The position numbers and the translations under genes were made by a program. From Aeromonas eucrenophila (GTDB taxonomy: Bacteria; Pseudomonadota; Gammaproteobacteria; Enterobacterales; Aeromonadaceae), in NCBI RefSeq assembly GCF_000819865.1, contig NZ_CDDF01000005.1:746252-810251 (forward strand): a stretch of 64,000 bases of DNA, read 5' to 3'. This document shows positions 8,560 to 16,989 of the stretch, piece after piece. How positions within the stretch are numbered: position 1 is the first letter of the stretch; the number at the start of each line of letters is the position of its first letter. Under the pieces are notes generated by a model. The model made no database searches. It saw nothing but the letters and a program-made list of their open reading frames with translations, and was not told the origin of the DNA.

Positions 8560-9933
8560 ATGCAGGCAATCGTGGTTACGGCAGGAAAGGGCACCAGGTT
8601 ATGGCCATTTACCGAGATAAGAAGCAAATCCATGCTGGCCGTCAGTAATATGCCGATCCTCTATTGGTTGCAGCAGGCCTTGGCTGCCGCCGGGGTCAAT
8701 GAGGTGACCATACTTGCCGATGCGCATGAAGGCCAACTCGCCCAGTTTGTTCACCACAATAAGGCAGCGTCTGCGACCCGCATCCACTCGGTGGCCGGGG
8801 CCAAGGATATAGTCGAGGCCTTGCTGGGGTATCAGCAGCACAACCCTGTGACCGATACGGTGCTGGTGATCCCCGGGGATTGTCTCATTGAGGCGGAAGA
8901 TCTGGCGCGGCTGATCAACAGCCCCTCTGCCAACGCCGTCTTGCTGAGAAAATTGCGTACCGAGGAGCGCTCAGATCGGTTGTGTTTCAATGCCGAGCAG
9001 GATTTCAAGTTGTTGGCGCACCCACGGCGGGAGGGTTTCGATTGCGAGATAGTCGCCTATAAGCTGAGTGCCGATTTTTTCAGTGCGGCACTGCCTTACA
9101 CAACAGAAATCTATGACCATGTTCAGGTTGGCATGATGCCTTCGAGCGAGAAATTTCTGGAGTCAGCCCTGGTTGGCTGGGCGCAGCAGGTTGCCGTCGA
9201 CTTTATCCATTGCGACCAACCCAGCTTCAACCTCGACTACCCCTGGAATATTCTGGAGGTCAACGGCTATCTCAATCGTCAGCGCTGTCAGCAACTGAGC
9301 GCGAGCGAGATCGCACCGAGTGCCACCGTCTCGCCCCGTGCCGTGATCCGCGGGCACATCAAGCTCGGCCAGCACAGTCATATTGGTGACGGGGTTATTT
9401 TCCAGGGCAATGCGATTGTCGGCGATCATTGTCAGATAACAGACGGCGCCATCATAGGCCAGAACGTGGTTATCGGTCATGGTGCGACCATCAAGGAGTA
9501 TTGCAAGCTGGCCGATGAGACGACGGTGGGTAATCAGGCCATCATTGGTCACTGCGCCGAGTTGGCGGGTGTTATTTTCGAGAGCACCTATCTGTATCAT
9601 AACTGTGAGATTGCCGGGGTACTCGGTCGCAATGTGGATATAGGTGCCGGCACAGTGTTCGGTACGCTGCGGTATGACGATGCCAAGACCAGCCATCTCA
9701 TCAATCAAAAGCGAGTGACGCCTCATCATTACAGTAATGTCGTCTACATGGGGGATTTTACCCGCACCGGGGTGAATACCGTCATCATGCCCGGTGTGAA
9801 GGTTGGCTGTCGTTCCGTAGTCGGCTCGAATGTTGTGTTGGCCGATGATCTTCCCGATGAGCGCATTATTCAGGTTGAACAAACATTGATTAGCAAACCT
9901 TGGGGCAGTCAGCGTTATGGCTTTAATAGCTAG
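8560..9933 (+). CDS. GlmU-like bifunctional sugar-1-phosphate nucleotidyltransferase / left-handed beta-helix protein
   Basis: 457 residues. The N-terminal domain (about 1-230) is an NDP-sugar pyrophosphorylase: VVTAGKGTRLWPFTE is the nucleotide-binding loop and IPGDCLIE the conserved Asp segment. The C-terminal part (about 245-440) is a left-handed parallel beta-helix of hexapeptide repeats (IGDGVIFQGNAIVGDHC and similar), as in GlmU-type acetyltransferases. It resembles archaeal/bacterial GlmU-like proteins rather than housekeeping GlmU. Location inside a PTS catabolic operon is odd, since NDP-sugar synthesis is biosynthetic. It may activate an amino sugar for storage or surface use, or have lost catalysis; the sequence does not decide. 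Confidence 0.8.
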   Translation: MQAIVVTAGKGTRLWPFTEIRSKSMLAVSNMPILYWLQQALAAAGVNEVTILADAHEGQLAQFVHHNKAASATRIHSVAGAKDIVEALLGYQQHNPVTDTVLVIPGDCLIEAEDLARLINSPSANAVLLRKLRTEERSDRLCFNAEQDFKLLAHPRREGFDCEIVAYKLSADFFSAALPYTTEIYDHVQVGMMPSSEKFLESALVGWAQQVAVDFIHCDQPSFNLDYPWNILEVNGYLNRQRCQQLSASEIAPSATVSPRAVIRGHIKLGQHSHIGDGVIFQGNAIVGDHCQITDGAIIGQNVVIGHGATIKEYCKLADETTVGNQAIIGHCAELAGVIFESTYLYHNCEIAGVLGRNVDIGAGTVFGTLRYDDAKTSHLINQKRVTPHHYSNVVYMGDFTRTGVNTVIMPGVKVGCRSVVGSNVVLADDLPDERIIQVEQTLISKPWGSQRYGFNS

Positions 9934-10014
9934 GGCCTCTCCATAGGAATACAGAATAATGTATTGGTAAATTCCTGAGCTTATATTTATGGTCAATCGT
10001 CGACAGGGTGACTT

Positions 10015-10731
10015 ATGTTTGAATATGTAGAACTATTGCAGCGCAGGCTTGATACCTTGATCAGCTGCAATGCTGACAATATGAAAAAAGTCATTTCATT
10101 ATTTTCCGATGCGATATTGAACAACCACATGATTCATATCCTTGGCACAGGTCATTCTCATATGGTCGGCCTGGAAGGGTTCATTCGTGCCGGGGGGCTT
10201 GGCAATATCAATGCAATCCTCGACTCAACGGTGACGACCAGTGACGGTGCCCTGCGCAGTTCCAAACTGGAGAAGTTGCCGGGACTGGCGGCCATCCTGT
10301 GGTCAGAGCAACCCATCAGTGCCGGTGATTTGATTGTCGTGGTCTCCAATTCGGGACGCAACGCCTTGCCGATTGAATTCGCCCAGATAGCGCAGGCGCG
10401 TGGCCATAGCGTGGTCGCCATCACCTCGGTAGAGCAGTCGAGCGCCTACCCAAGTTTGCATCCTTCGGGGCAAAAACTGTTGGATGTGGCAGACATAGTC
10501 CTTGATAATTGCGTTCCGAGTGGAGATGGCTTGTGCCTGGTCAACGGCCGAGTCACTGGCGCATTTTCTACAGTGGCAGGTGTCGTCCTGCTCAACAACA
10601 TAGTAGTGGAAGCGCAAAAGCAGGCATTGGCTCGACATGGTACGCCCTTGATATTCTCTAGTCAGAACGTCGATGGCTTTAATAATGATGATGTCTATGC
10701 CCACTTTGCCGGTCGCTTGAAGTCAATGTGA
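10015..10731 (+). CDS. SIS-domain phosphosugar-binding protein
   Basis: The 238-residue protein has a single sugar-isomerase (SIS) domain: HILGTGHSHMVGLEG (about 42-56) forms the first phosphate-binding loop and VVVSNSGRNALP the conserved Ser/Gly loop. It matches the COG4821 type of uncharacterised SIS proteins that accompany PTS and sugar-kinase genes. Likely an isomerase, deaminase or lyase acting on a sugar 6-phosphate, perhaps an amino sugar. It ends where the regulator's ribosome-binding site begins (AGGAG at 10731-10735 overlaps the stop), so the two genes are translationally adjacent. Confidence 0.85.
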   Translation: MFEYVELLQRRLDTLISCNADNMKKVISLFSDAILNNHMIHILGTGHSHMVGLEGFIRAGGLGNINAILDSTVTTSDGALRSSKLEKLPGLAAILWSEQPISAGDLIVVVSNSGRNALPIEFAQIAQARGHSVVAITSVEQSSAYPSLHPSGQKLLDVADIVLDNCVPSGDGLCLVNGRVTGAFSTVAGVVLLNNIVVEAQKQALARHGTPLIFSSQNVDGFNNDDVYAHFAGRLKSM

Positions 10732-10741
10732 GGAGATGATT

Positions 10742-11452
10742 TTGTCCAGTTACCGTTATCAAGAAGTCTGTGCACAGCTGAAAGAGTTTATTCTCAATGA
10801 GAAGGACTTTCAGAAATTACCCGATGAGAGAACATTGGCACAGCAATTCTCGGTAAGCCGGGTAACCATTCGCAAGGCACTGGCATTATTAAAAGAAGAA
10901 AAGATAATTGACGTTCGTCACGGTTCGGGAATATATATAAACAATAATAAGATGATTAACTCGTTTGAATTTGGTAGCCTGACTCAAGACATGAAGACAA
11001 TTGGTAAAGAAGTGGCTACCGAGCTTCTTAATTGTTACGTGATGACAACTCCGGCGCACGGAGAGTTGAGCGGTTTTTCAGGTGAGCATATTATTTGTCT
11101 GGAACGGGTGCGCAGTGTCGACGGTATTAAATCTATTCAAGAACTCAATTATCTTTGTGCCGAGCGGTTTCCTGAATTAGACAGAAAAGTAGAAAGCAAT
11201 CAGTCTCTTTATCAGCTGTTGCTGCAAGAGTATCAAGTCAAATTCGATCGTGGTGTTGAAACATTATCTGCTGGTTTTATATTGCTGGATACGGCCGGTA
11301 AATTAGATGCATCGGCACTCAGCTGCGCAGTAAAAGTAATTCGTGCGGCTTATGAAGGGGACCGACTGGTTGAATACACAATCTCCTATACATTGGCCGA
11401 GCATTATAGTTGGCAGTATGAGTTGAATAACGTCACTTTATTACACAGATAA
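10742..11452 (+). CDS. GntR-family (HutC/UTRA type) transcriptional regulator
   Basis: About 236 residues. The N-terminal winged helix-turn-helix (LPDERTLAQQFSVSRVTIRKALALLKEEKIIDVRHGSGIYI, about 25-68) is the GntR signature; the C-terminal UTRA domain (about 85-235) would bind a sugar-phosphate effector. Two starts are possible: ATG 10736 touches the ribosome-binding site AGGAG (10731-10735) with no spacing, whereas TTG 10742 is 6 bp from it, so TTG is preferred. The gene sits mid-operon and probably controls this locus. The TTGATATA motifs upstream of 6110 and 7143 are candidate operators, by inference only. Confidence 0.88.
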   Translation: MSSYRYQEVCAQLKEFILNEKDFQKLPDERTLAQQFSVSRVTIRKALALLKEEKIIDVRHGSGIYINNNKMINSFEFGSLTQDMKTIGKEVATELLNCYVMTTPAHGELSGFSGEHIICLERVRSVDGIKSIQELNYLCAERFPELDRKVESNQSLYQLLLQEYQVKFDRGVETLSAGFILLDTAGKLDASALSCAVKVIRAAYEGDRLVEYTISYTLAEHYSWQYELNNVTLLHR

Positions 11453-11465
11453 TCAGGTTGGTCAT

Positions 11466-12815
11466 ATGCAGAAAGCGATTAAAGTGGTGACTATCGGCGG
11501 GGGCAGCAGTTATACCCCGGAGCTGATGGAGGGATTCATCAAGCGTTATCATGAGATGCCGATCAGTGAATTCTGGTTGGTGGATGTGGCCGAAGGGGCA
11601 GAAAAGCTGGGCATCATCTTTAACCTGTGCCAGCGGATGATCAAAAAAGCGGGCCTGCCCATCAAGCTTTATCAAACCCTGGACAGACGCGATGCCCTGC
11701 CTGGTGCCGATTTTGTTACCACGCAGTTTCGCGTCGGGCAATTGGAGGCGCGAGCCAAGGATGAAAAGATCCCGCTTTCTCACGGGGTGCTGGGGCAAGA
11801 GACGAACGGTGCCGGTGGGCTGTTCAAAGCGCTGCGAACGATCCCGGTCGTCTTTTCCATCATCAAGGATATTGAAGAGCTGTGCCCGAATGCCTGGCTT
11901 ATCAATTTTACCAATCCGGCGGGTCTGATCACCGAGGCGGTCCAGCGCCACACCGATTTCCGCCGCTTCATCGGGGTCTGTAATGTCCCCGTTGGCATGA
12001 AGATGTTTGCCAGGGAGTTGCTCCGCTGTGATGAGCATGCCGAGGTGAATATGGATCTCTTTGGCCTGAATCACATGGTGTTCATGCAGGATTTCCTCGT
12101 CGATGGTGATTCTAAGATGGAACAACTGCTGGCGGAGGTGACCAGGGAGAGCAACCAGCAATCGGCCTCGGTAAAGAATGTCTCCGATCTTCCCTTTGAT
12201 ATGGACTTTATCAATGGTTTGAAGCTGATACCTTGTCCTTACCTGCGCTATTACGTCAAAGAGAAAGAGATGTTGGCGATAGAGCTGGGTGAATATTACA
12301 AAGGCGGGACCCGAGCCGAAGTCGTACAGACGATTGAAGCCGATCTCTTCAAGCTCTATCAGGACCCCGAGCTGGATATCAAACCGAAGCAACTGGAAGA
12401 GCGTGGCGGTGCTTATTATTCTGATGCGGCCTGCGATGTCATCAGTGCAATCGTGAATGACAGTCACACCGAGCATTATGTGAATATCTGCAATAACGGT
12501 CATGTCAAAAATATTCCACATGACTGGTGCATCGAAATTAGCTGCACCATCAGTAAAGAGGGCGCCAAGCCAAAAGCCAATATCGAGTATTTTGACGAGC
12601 GGGTGTTGGGGGTGATCAGTTCAATCAAGTCTTTTGAAATAGCCGCCAGCAAGGCAGCCCTGACGGGGAATTATCAAGACCTGATCGTGGCCATGAATTT
12701 GAGTCCGCTGATTCATTCAGATACATCAGCAAAGACTATCGTGAATGAAATGCTATTAGCCCATCAAAAACACTTACCACAGTTTGAAAAAGTGATTGCG
12801 AAACTGAGTCATTAA
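11466..12815 (+). CDS. GH4 family 6-phospho-glycosidase (CelF/LicH-like)
   Basis: 449 residues. NAD-binding GGGSSYTPEL at 11-20, NPAG at 150-153, the metal-ligand Cys in GVCNVP (Cys172) and LNH (His203) are the hallmarks of GH4 enzymes, which cleave 6-phospho-alpha- or beta-glucosides by an NAD+- and Mn2+-dependent elimination mechanism. The closest type is 6-phospho-beta-glucosidase. It would split the phosphorylated disaccharide delivered by the PTS. The gene follows the regulator by 13 bp with a weak ribosome-binding site (AGG in TCAGGTTGGTCAT) and is followed by IIB and IIA, so it is in the same operon. Alpha versus beta preference cannot be settled by eye. Confidence 0.92.
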   Translation: MQKAIKVVTIGGGSSYTPELMEGFIKRYHEMPISEFWLVDVAEGAEKLGIIFNLCQRMIKKAGLPIKLYQTLDRRDALPGADFVTTQFRVGQLEARAKDEKIPLSHGVLGQETNGAGGLFKALRTIPVVFSIIKDIEELCPNAWLINFTNPAGLITEAVQRHTDFRRFIGVCNVPVGMKMFARELLRCDEHAEVNMDLFGLNHMVFMQDFLVDGDSKMEQLLAEVTRESNQQSASVKNVSDLPFDMDFINGLKLIPCPYLRYYVKEKEMLAIELGEYYKGGTRAEVVQTIEADLFKLYQDPELDIKPKQLEERGGAYYSDAACDVISAIVNDSHTEHYVNICNNGHVKNIPHDWCIEISCTISKEGAKPKANIEYFDERVLGVISSIKSFEIAASKAALTGNYQDLIVAMNLSPLIHSDTSAKTIVNEMLLAHQKHLPQFEKVIAKLSH

Positions 12816-12860
12816 ACAGTAACGTGTATGTGAGTATTGATACCAAAAGTCAGGTGCCGT

Positions 12861-13178
12861 ATGAACAAGAAAATATATCTGTTTTGTGCCGCGGGCATGT
12901 CAACTTCGTTGTTGGTCAATAAAATGAAGGAGCACGCAACCAAACATGCCGTGCCGGTAGATATCCAGGCATTTCCCGAAGCATTGATTCTGGAAAAGGG
13001 AGTGGAAGCCGATCTCATCCTGCTGGGTCCGCAAATTAAATATATGCTCAATGACTTTGCTTTAAAATTCCCGGATAAGCCGATGGCGGTTATTGATTCA
13101 TTGATTTATGGCAAGATGGATGGCCTGGCGCTGCTGAAATCCTCCATCGCTATGATTAAGGCCCACCAAGCACAATAG
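12861..13178 (+). CDS. PTS subunit IIB, cellobiose/lichenan family
   Basis: The 105-residue cytoplasmic phosphocarrier begins [19 protein letters not shown]. Cys9 in the CAAGMSTS P-loop is the phosphorylated residue in this family. ATG 12861 has AGGTG 9 bp upstream; an upstream in-frame start at 12837 would add eight residues before the invariant first strand and is unlikely. It transfers phosphate from IIA to the sugar through IIC. Confidence 0.93.
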   Translation: MNKKIYLFCAAGMSTSLLVNKMKEHATKHAVPVDIQAFPEALILEKGVEADLILLGPQIKYMLNDFALKFPDKPMAVIDSLIYGKMDGLALLKSSIAMIKAHQAQ

Positions 13179-13202
13179 TTTTTCTAAACAAGTAGGAAAC
13201 AG

Positions 13203-13559
13203 ATGGATATGTTTGATATTGAACTGCCAGCCTCGGAGGCTGCTACCTCTGATTTGGAAGAACAGGTGATGGGGTTGATCATCAATTCCGGCAATGCACG
13301 CAGTTGCGCCTATGAAGCACTGGCATTGGCTAAACAAGGCAACTTTGAACAGGCCGAGGAAGTGATGCAGGCGGCCAGAGCCGCACTGAATGAAGCCCAT
13401 CTGGTGCAAACCCAATTGATCGAACAAGACCAGGGGGAAGGCAAGACCAAGATGACCCTTATCATGGTGCATGCGCAGGATCATTTGATGACATCCATGC
13501 TCGCCCGCGAATTAATAGGCGAATTGATTCAGGTTTATAAGAGGCTGTCAGAAAAATAG
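13203..13559 (+). CDS. PTS subunit IIA, lactose/cellobiose family
   Basis: The 118-residue helical protein is slightly longer than the usual 100-105 because of an acidic N-terminal extension of about 12 residues. The family motif VHAQDHLM places the phosphorylated His at residue 90. It receives phosphate from HPr, encoded elsewhere, and passes it to IIB. It follows IIB by 24 bp with an AGGA site. Presence of IIA, IIB and IIC in one locus makes a complete transporter. Confidence 0.93.
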   Translation: MDMFDIELPASEAATSDLEEQVMGLIINSGNARSCAYEALALAKQGNFEQAEEVMQAARAALNEAHLVQTQLIEQDQGEGKTKMTLIMVHAQDHLMTSMLARELIGELIQVYKRLSEK

Positions 13560-13605
13560 CCTCTATACGTCACAGTAATTAACGTTCTTTTGCTAGAAGC
13601 CAATA

Positions 13606-13622
13606 TGTCAAACTAATTGACA
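13606..13622. promoter_or_regulatory. inverted repeat TGTCAA-N5-TTGACA upstream of the lipoprotein gene
   Basis: A perfect 6-bp inverted repeat (13606-13611 and 13617-13622) whose right arm is also a consensus -35 hexamer. A -10-like AATACA lies near 13642, with long spacing. It may be a promoter/operator for the large lipoprotein. Low confidence. Confidence 0.3.
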
Positions 13623-13673
13623 CCCACTTAATAGATGCCCGAATACATTTGATTATTTAAATGGAGCTTTGTC

Positions 13674-16600
13674 ATGGAAAAAAATGGAATTTTCAATAAA
13701 TCCAAAATAGCGGTGGTTATTATCACCGCGATGCTCGGCCTGTCAGCTTGTTCTGAGGACGACAGTAATTCGGCGGATACAAATACCCCGAGTAACCCGA
13801 GTAACCCGAGTAATCCAAGTAATCCAAGTAATCCGAGTAATCCAAGCAATCCGAGTAATCCAAGCAATCCGAATAATCCCAGCAATCCAGCGAATCCCAC
13901 TACACCCGATAACTCCGTGGTGGATTCAGAGCCGGCACCCGTGCTCGATCTCGATGCGCCGGCAAAGATCAAAATGGGGATCTGGAATAACACCGAGCTG
14001 GTCGTCGGCCAATCCCGCTCGATCGAAGCCATGTTGATCCCCGATGAATCCTTGCCTTATCCGGGCAGCCCCGAAGAGGTGCTGCATAAGCAGGGTATCA
14101 CCTGGTCCAGCTCCAACGAGTCGGTGGCAACCGTCGACAAATTTGGCCGGGTCAAGGCCCTGAGCACAGGCGCGGTGGAAATCTCCGCCCGCTCTGTGAC
14201 CAACACCACGGTAGTGGGCGTCGCCAAGCTGAATGTGGTGGCGACGCCGACCCTGAACAAGCAGAACCCGACTGTGATGATCCAGGGCGACAAGCCGGCC
14301 AAGAACCCGATCTTGCTGGAGAAGCAGGTCACCCGTTATGCCTCTACCAATGTCAGCCAGGAAGCCGCTGACATTCGTGCCCAGATGGCCGCAGATGGTA
14401 GCGACGAAGTCCTGCAGGACAACATCCGCTGGCTGATCCAGGAAAATACCAACCCGGGTCGTGAAGGCGTCTATATCGTGCGGGAAGACAGAACCGCCAC
14501 CAACCGTGACCGCATGATGTACTTCATGGGTAACCGTTACCTGCCCATCGAAGCGAACATCTCCATGACCGGTGAGGTGGAAGTCAACGCCCCGGTGGAC
14601 TATGTGCCGCAGGTGCCCACCCAGATCATGTCTGATGGCAACAAGGGGATCTGGATCACCTCCGCCAGCGGCGCCCTGAGCCACATCGCCATGGTGCGCA
14701 TGAACCCGGATGCCAAGGCGAGCCTGATGAGTGACGTGACCCAGCGCGTGGTCGATCGCCGCGGCTCCGTGTCCGATGCCAGCTATCGTCCCGATGGCAG
14801 CACCGGTACCTGGCACCCGGAGATCACCGACAACGATGGCCTCTGGACCTCCATGTACGGCGGCGGTGAGCTGATGCGTTATGCCACCCTCAAGCGGGAA
14901 GGGGCTGACAAGGGAGAGATCGAAGCCGCTCGCAAGACGGCGCTGCGTGCACTCAAATTCGATCTGCTGCTGAGCAACATCTCGGGCCGCAAGGGCGAGG
15001 TGAAGACCAAGGTCCGTCCTATCGTGGGGGCTGACGGTGGTAGCTACAAGCTGCAGACCCTGGTGCTGCGCAAGGATGGCGAATACGCCATCAACAACAA
15101 GCCGACCGGGCCGGCAGGCAATGGCGGCAAGGTGGGTCTGGTCTATAACATGAAGCCGATCGACGACAGCCAGTTTGTCGACGATCCCTATGCCATCGGT
15201 GCGCTGAACGATACCAACACAGACTATGACACCAAGACCCGCACCATCGAAGGCTTCTTCGCCCGTACCTATGCCTTCCAGGGGGCCGATACCAACGGCT
15301 TCACCGAAGGTTACGTGCAAGGCGGTGCCAACAACTATTTCCCGGGCGGACACACGGTGGCGCGTGCGGGTGAGCTCGGCACCAAGGGGGATCTGACCGG
15401 CAAGAAAATTGCCAAGTTTGTCTACTGCGATGGCGTGCCAACAGATTTGGGCGGCAACAAGGATTGCAACCCGGTTGGCGAGAAGATGGCCGGCCTCGAG
15501 ATCAATGCCGAGCTGCCGATCCCGGACGTGCTGCAGTGTACCGGTGCCTTCGCCACACAGAGTGATTGCGCGAATGCCATGGAAGACGATCAGGGAACCA
15601 TCTTTACCGAGGAGCAGGTGCTCTACAAGGCGGACACCAGTAACGACGAGTCCATCGGCCACTTCTTCATCTACCGCATTGCCTACGACATCCTCGACGA
15701 GAGCAACCCGGAAGAGAAGGCCACCAAGGATCTGATCCGCACCACCATGCAGAAGTGGGCCGACCAACTGATCGCCAACGAGTACAACTTCGTGGATGCC
15801 AGTGGCCAGCCGACCAAGTGGGGCAAGACCTCCCGTGATTACTTCAACAACGATTACGCATGGGAAGATGCGGCCCTGAACTCAGTGGTGCTGGTTGCCG
15901 GCATGAAGGTGGCCGCCTATGTCACCGGCGAGCAGCGTTACGAGTCTGAATATCAGGCGCTCGCCAGCAAGCAGGGTTATGACTACGCGACCCTGGCCAA
16001 GGAGTACTGGAGCCGTTGGGCGGCCTTCGCGGGTGCCCAGTACGGTGCCGACACCTCCACCATCGGCTGTCTGGATTCGACCCCTGTCGTCGAAACCGGT
16101 GACAACACCAAGAACTCCCCCTCCATCGGCACCTTTGCCAGCGGCAACGACGGTGGTGGCATGTGTGGTGACGGCATCGAAGATCCGAACGATCCGGTGC
16201 AGGTCGAAGAGTGGGTGCGTGAGGTGGTCAACACCTCCGATGAGGAGATGGCGGCGCTGGCCTGGTACATCCTGTTCACCACCGAACAGCAAGGTACCGA
16301 GCTGCATCAGCAATACGTGGAAGCTTATGACGAGTGGTACCGCTCCATGGGTTACCAGGAGAACCCCTTCTTCGATTACGTCCGCCAGCTGGGCCAACCG
16401 AAGACGGAGCTGACCAACGCCTCGGGTAACAACCTGAAGAAGACGGCCGCCTGGCAGCTGCACCGCCACCCGATCGACACCAGGCGTTGGGGTGCCTATG
16501 ACTTCGCCCGTCCCGATGTATGGAAGGCGGGTATAGGTTCGGAAGCCGCGACCCGTGAGGATCGTTACCCCATCATCCGGACCAATGATGCCGCCATTGT

Positions 16601-16907
16601 CGATAGCCGGACCATGCGTGATCAGGTGCTGGCCGAGGGGTCACACACCACCCTGCCGCTGGATGAGCGCATGCTCACCAAGTTCAACAACAGTACCTTC
16701 AACCTGGGCTTCAAGCCGCTCCAGTATCATCAGTGGCTCGATAAGAACGCCGCTTGCTTCGACAACGATGCCAGCACGGCCTGCGCCTATACAGGCACCA
16801 AGCCGAACCCGGCTTATGGCAGCCCGACCACGTTCGAAGGCTCGACCACCTACACCTTGCCGTACTGGATGGGACGCTTCCACAGCTTCCTGGCCAAACC
16901 GGAATAA
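13674..16907 (+). CDS. large Ig-like (BIG2) domain lipoprotein with Asn-Pro-Ser repeat linker, function unknown
   Basis: 1077 residues. A signal peptide ends in the lipobox LSAC (Cys26), so the protein is membrane-anchored. Residues about 40-75 form an (Asn-Pro-Ser)n spacer, then a bacterial Ig-like domain (about 95-185, with ITWSSSNESVATVDKFGRVKALSTG). The remaining roughly 870 residues are not recognised; they are rich in Trp, Tyr and acidic residues and helical stretches (for example SIGHFFIYRIAYDILDE), as in glycan-active alpha/alpha-barrel proteins. Placement after IIA and before a sugar kinase suggests a cell-surface role in capturing or processing the locus substrate. That is inference; no catalytic motif was identified. 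The gene has its own strong terminator. Confidence 0.8.
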   Translation: MEKNGIFNKSKIAVVIITAMLGLSACSEDDSNSADTNTPSNPSNPSNPSNPSNPSNPSNPSNPSNPNNPSNPANPTTPDNSVVDSEPAPVLDLDAPAKIKMGIWNNTELVVGQSRSIEAMLIPDESLPYPGSPEEVLHKQGITWSSSNESVATVDKFGRVKALSTGAVEISARSVTNTTVVGVAKLNVVATPTLNKQNPTVMIQGDKPAKNPILLEKQVTRYASTNVSQEAADIRAQMAADGSDEVLQDNIRWLIQENTNPGREGVYIVREDRTATNRDRMMYFMGNRYLPIEANISMTGEVEVNAPVDYVPQVPTQIMSDGNKGIWITSASGALSHIAMVRMNPDAKASLMSDVTQRVVDRRGSVSDASYRPDGSTGTWHPEITDNDGLWTSMYGGGELMRYATLKREGADKGEIEAARKTALRALKFDLLLSNISGRKGEVKTKVRPIVGADGGSYKLQTLVLRKDGEYAINNKPTGPAGNGGKVGLVYNMKPIDDSQFVDDPYAIGALNDTNTDYDTKTRTIEGFFARTYAFQGADTNGFTEGYVQGGANNYFPGGHTVARAGELGTKGDLTGKKIAKFVYCDGVPTDLGGNKDCNPVGEKMAGLEINAELPIPDVLQCTGAFATQSDCANAMEDDQGTIFTEEQVLYKADTSNDESIGHFFIYRIAYDILDESNPEEKATKDLIRTTMQKWADQLIANEYNFVDASGQPTKWGKTSRDYFNNDYAWEDAALNSVVLVAGMKVAAYVTGEQRYESEYQALASKQGYDYATLAKEYWSRWAAFAGAQYGADTSTIGCLDSTPVVETGDNTKNSPSIGTFASGNDGGGMCGDGIEDPNDPVQVEEWVREVVNTSDEEMAALAWYILFTTEQQGTELHQQYVEAYDEWYRSMGYQENPFFDYVRQLGQPKTELTNASGNNLKKTAAWQLHRHPIDTRRWGAYDFARPDVWKAGIGSEAATREDRYPIIRTNDAAIVDSRTMRDQVLAEGSHTTLPLDERMLTKFNNSTFNLGFKPLQYHQWLDKNAACFDNDASTACAYTGTKPNPAYGSPTTFEGSTTYTLPYWMGRFHSFLAKPE
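13791..13898 (+). repeat. 9-bp tandem repeat encoding (Ser-Asn-Pro)n
   Basis: About twelve units of the AGTAATCCR type run in frame from 13791 to 13898, perfect at first and degenerating after 13872. Unit length is a multiple of three, so gain or loss of units changes linker length without shifting the frame. Confidence 0.9.
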
Positions 16908-16935
16908 CGGGGTGAGTTGTCAGCGTGCATAAACG

Positions 16936-16970
16936 GAGGAGGCAGATGACTGCCTCCTCTTTCTCGTTTG
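16936..16970 (+). terminator. intrinsic terminator after the large lipoprotein
   Basis: A perfect 10-bp stem (16936-16945 with 16950-16959) with a 4-base loop is followed by TTTCTCGTTT. Confidence 0.85.
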
Positions 16971-16989
16971 ATTGTCGAGAGGATCACAG

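Noticed and set aside
13628-14032. Minus-strand frame with (Leu-Leu-Gly)n
   Set aside because: It is the complement of the Asn-Pro-Ser repeat in the lipoprotein gene.
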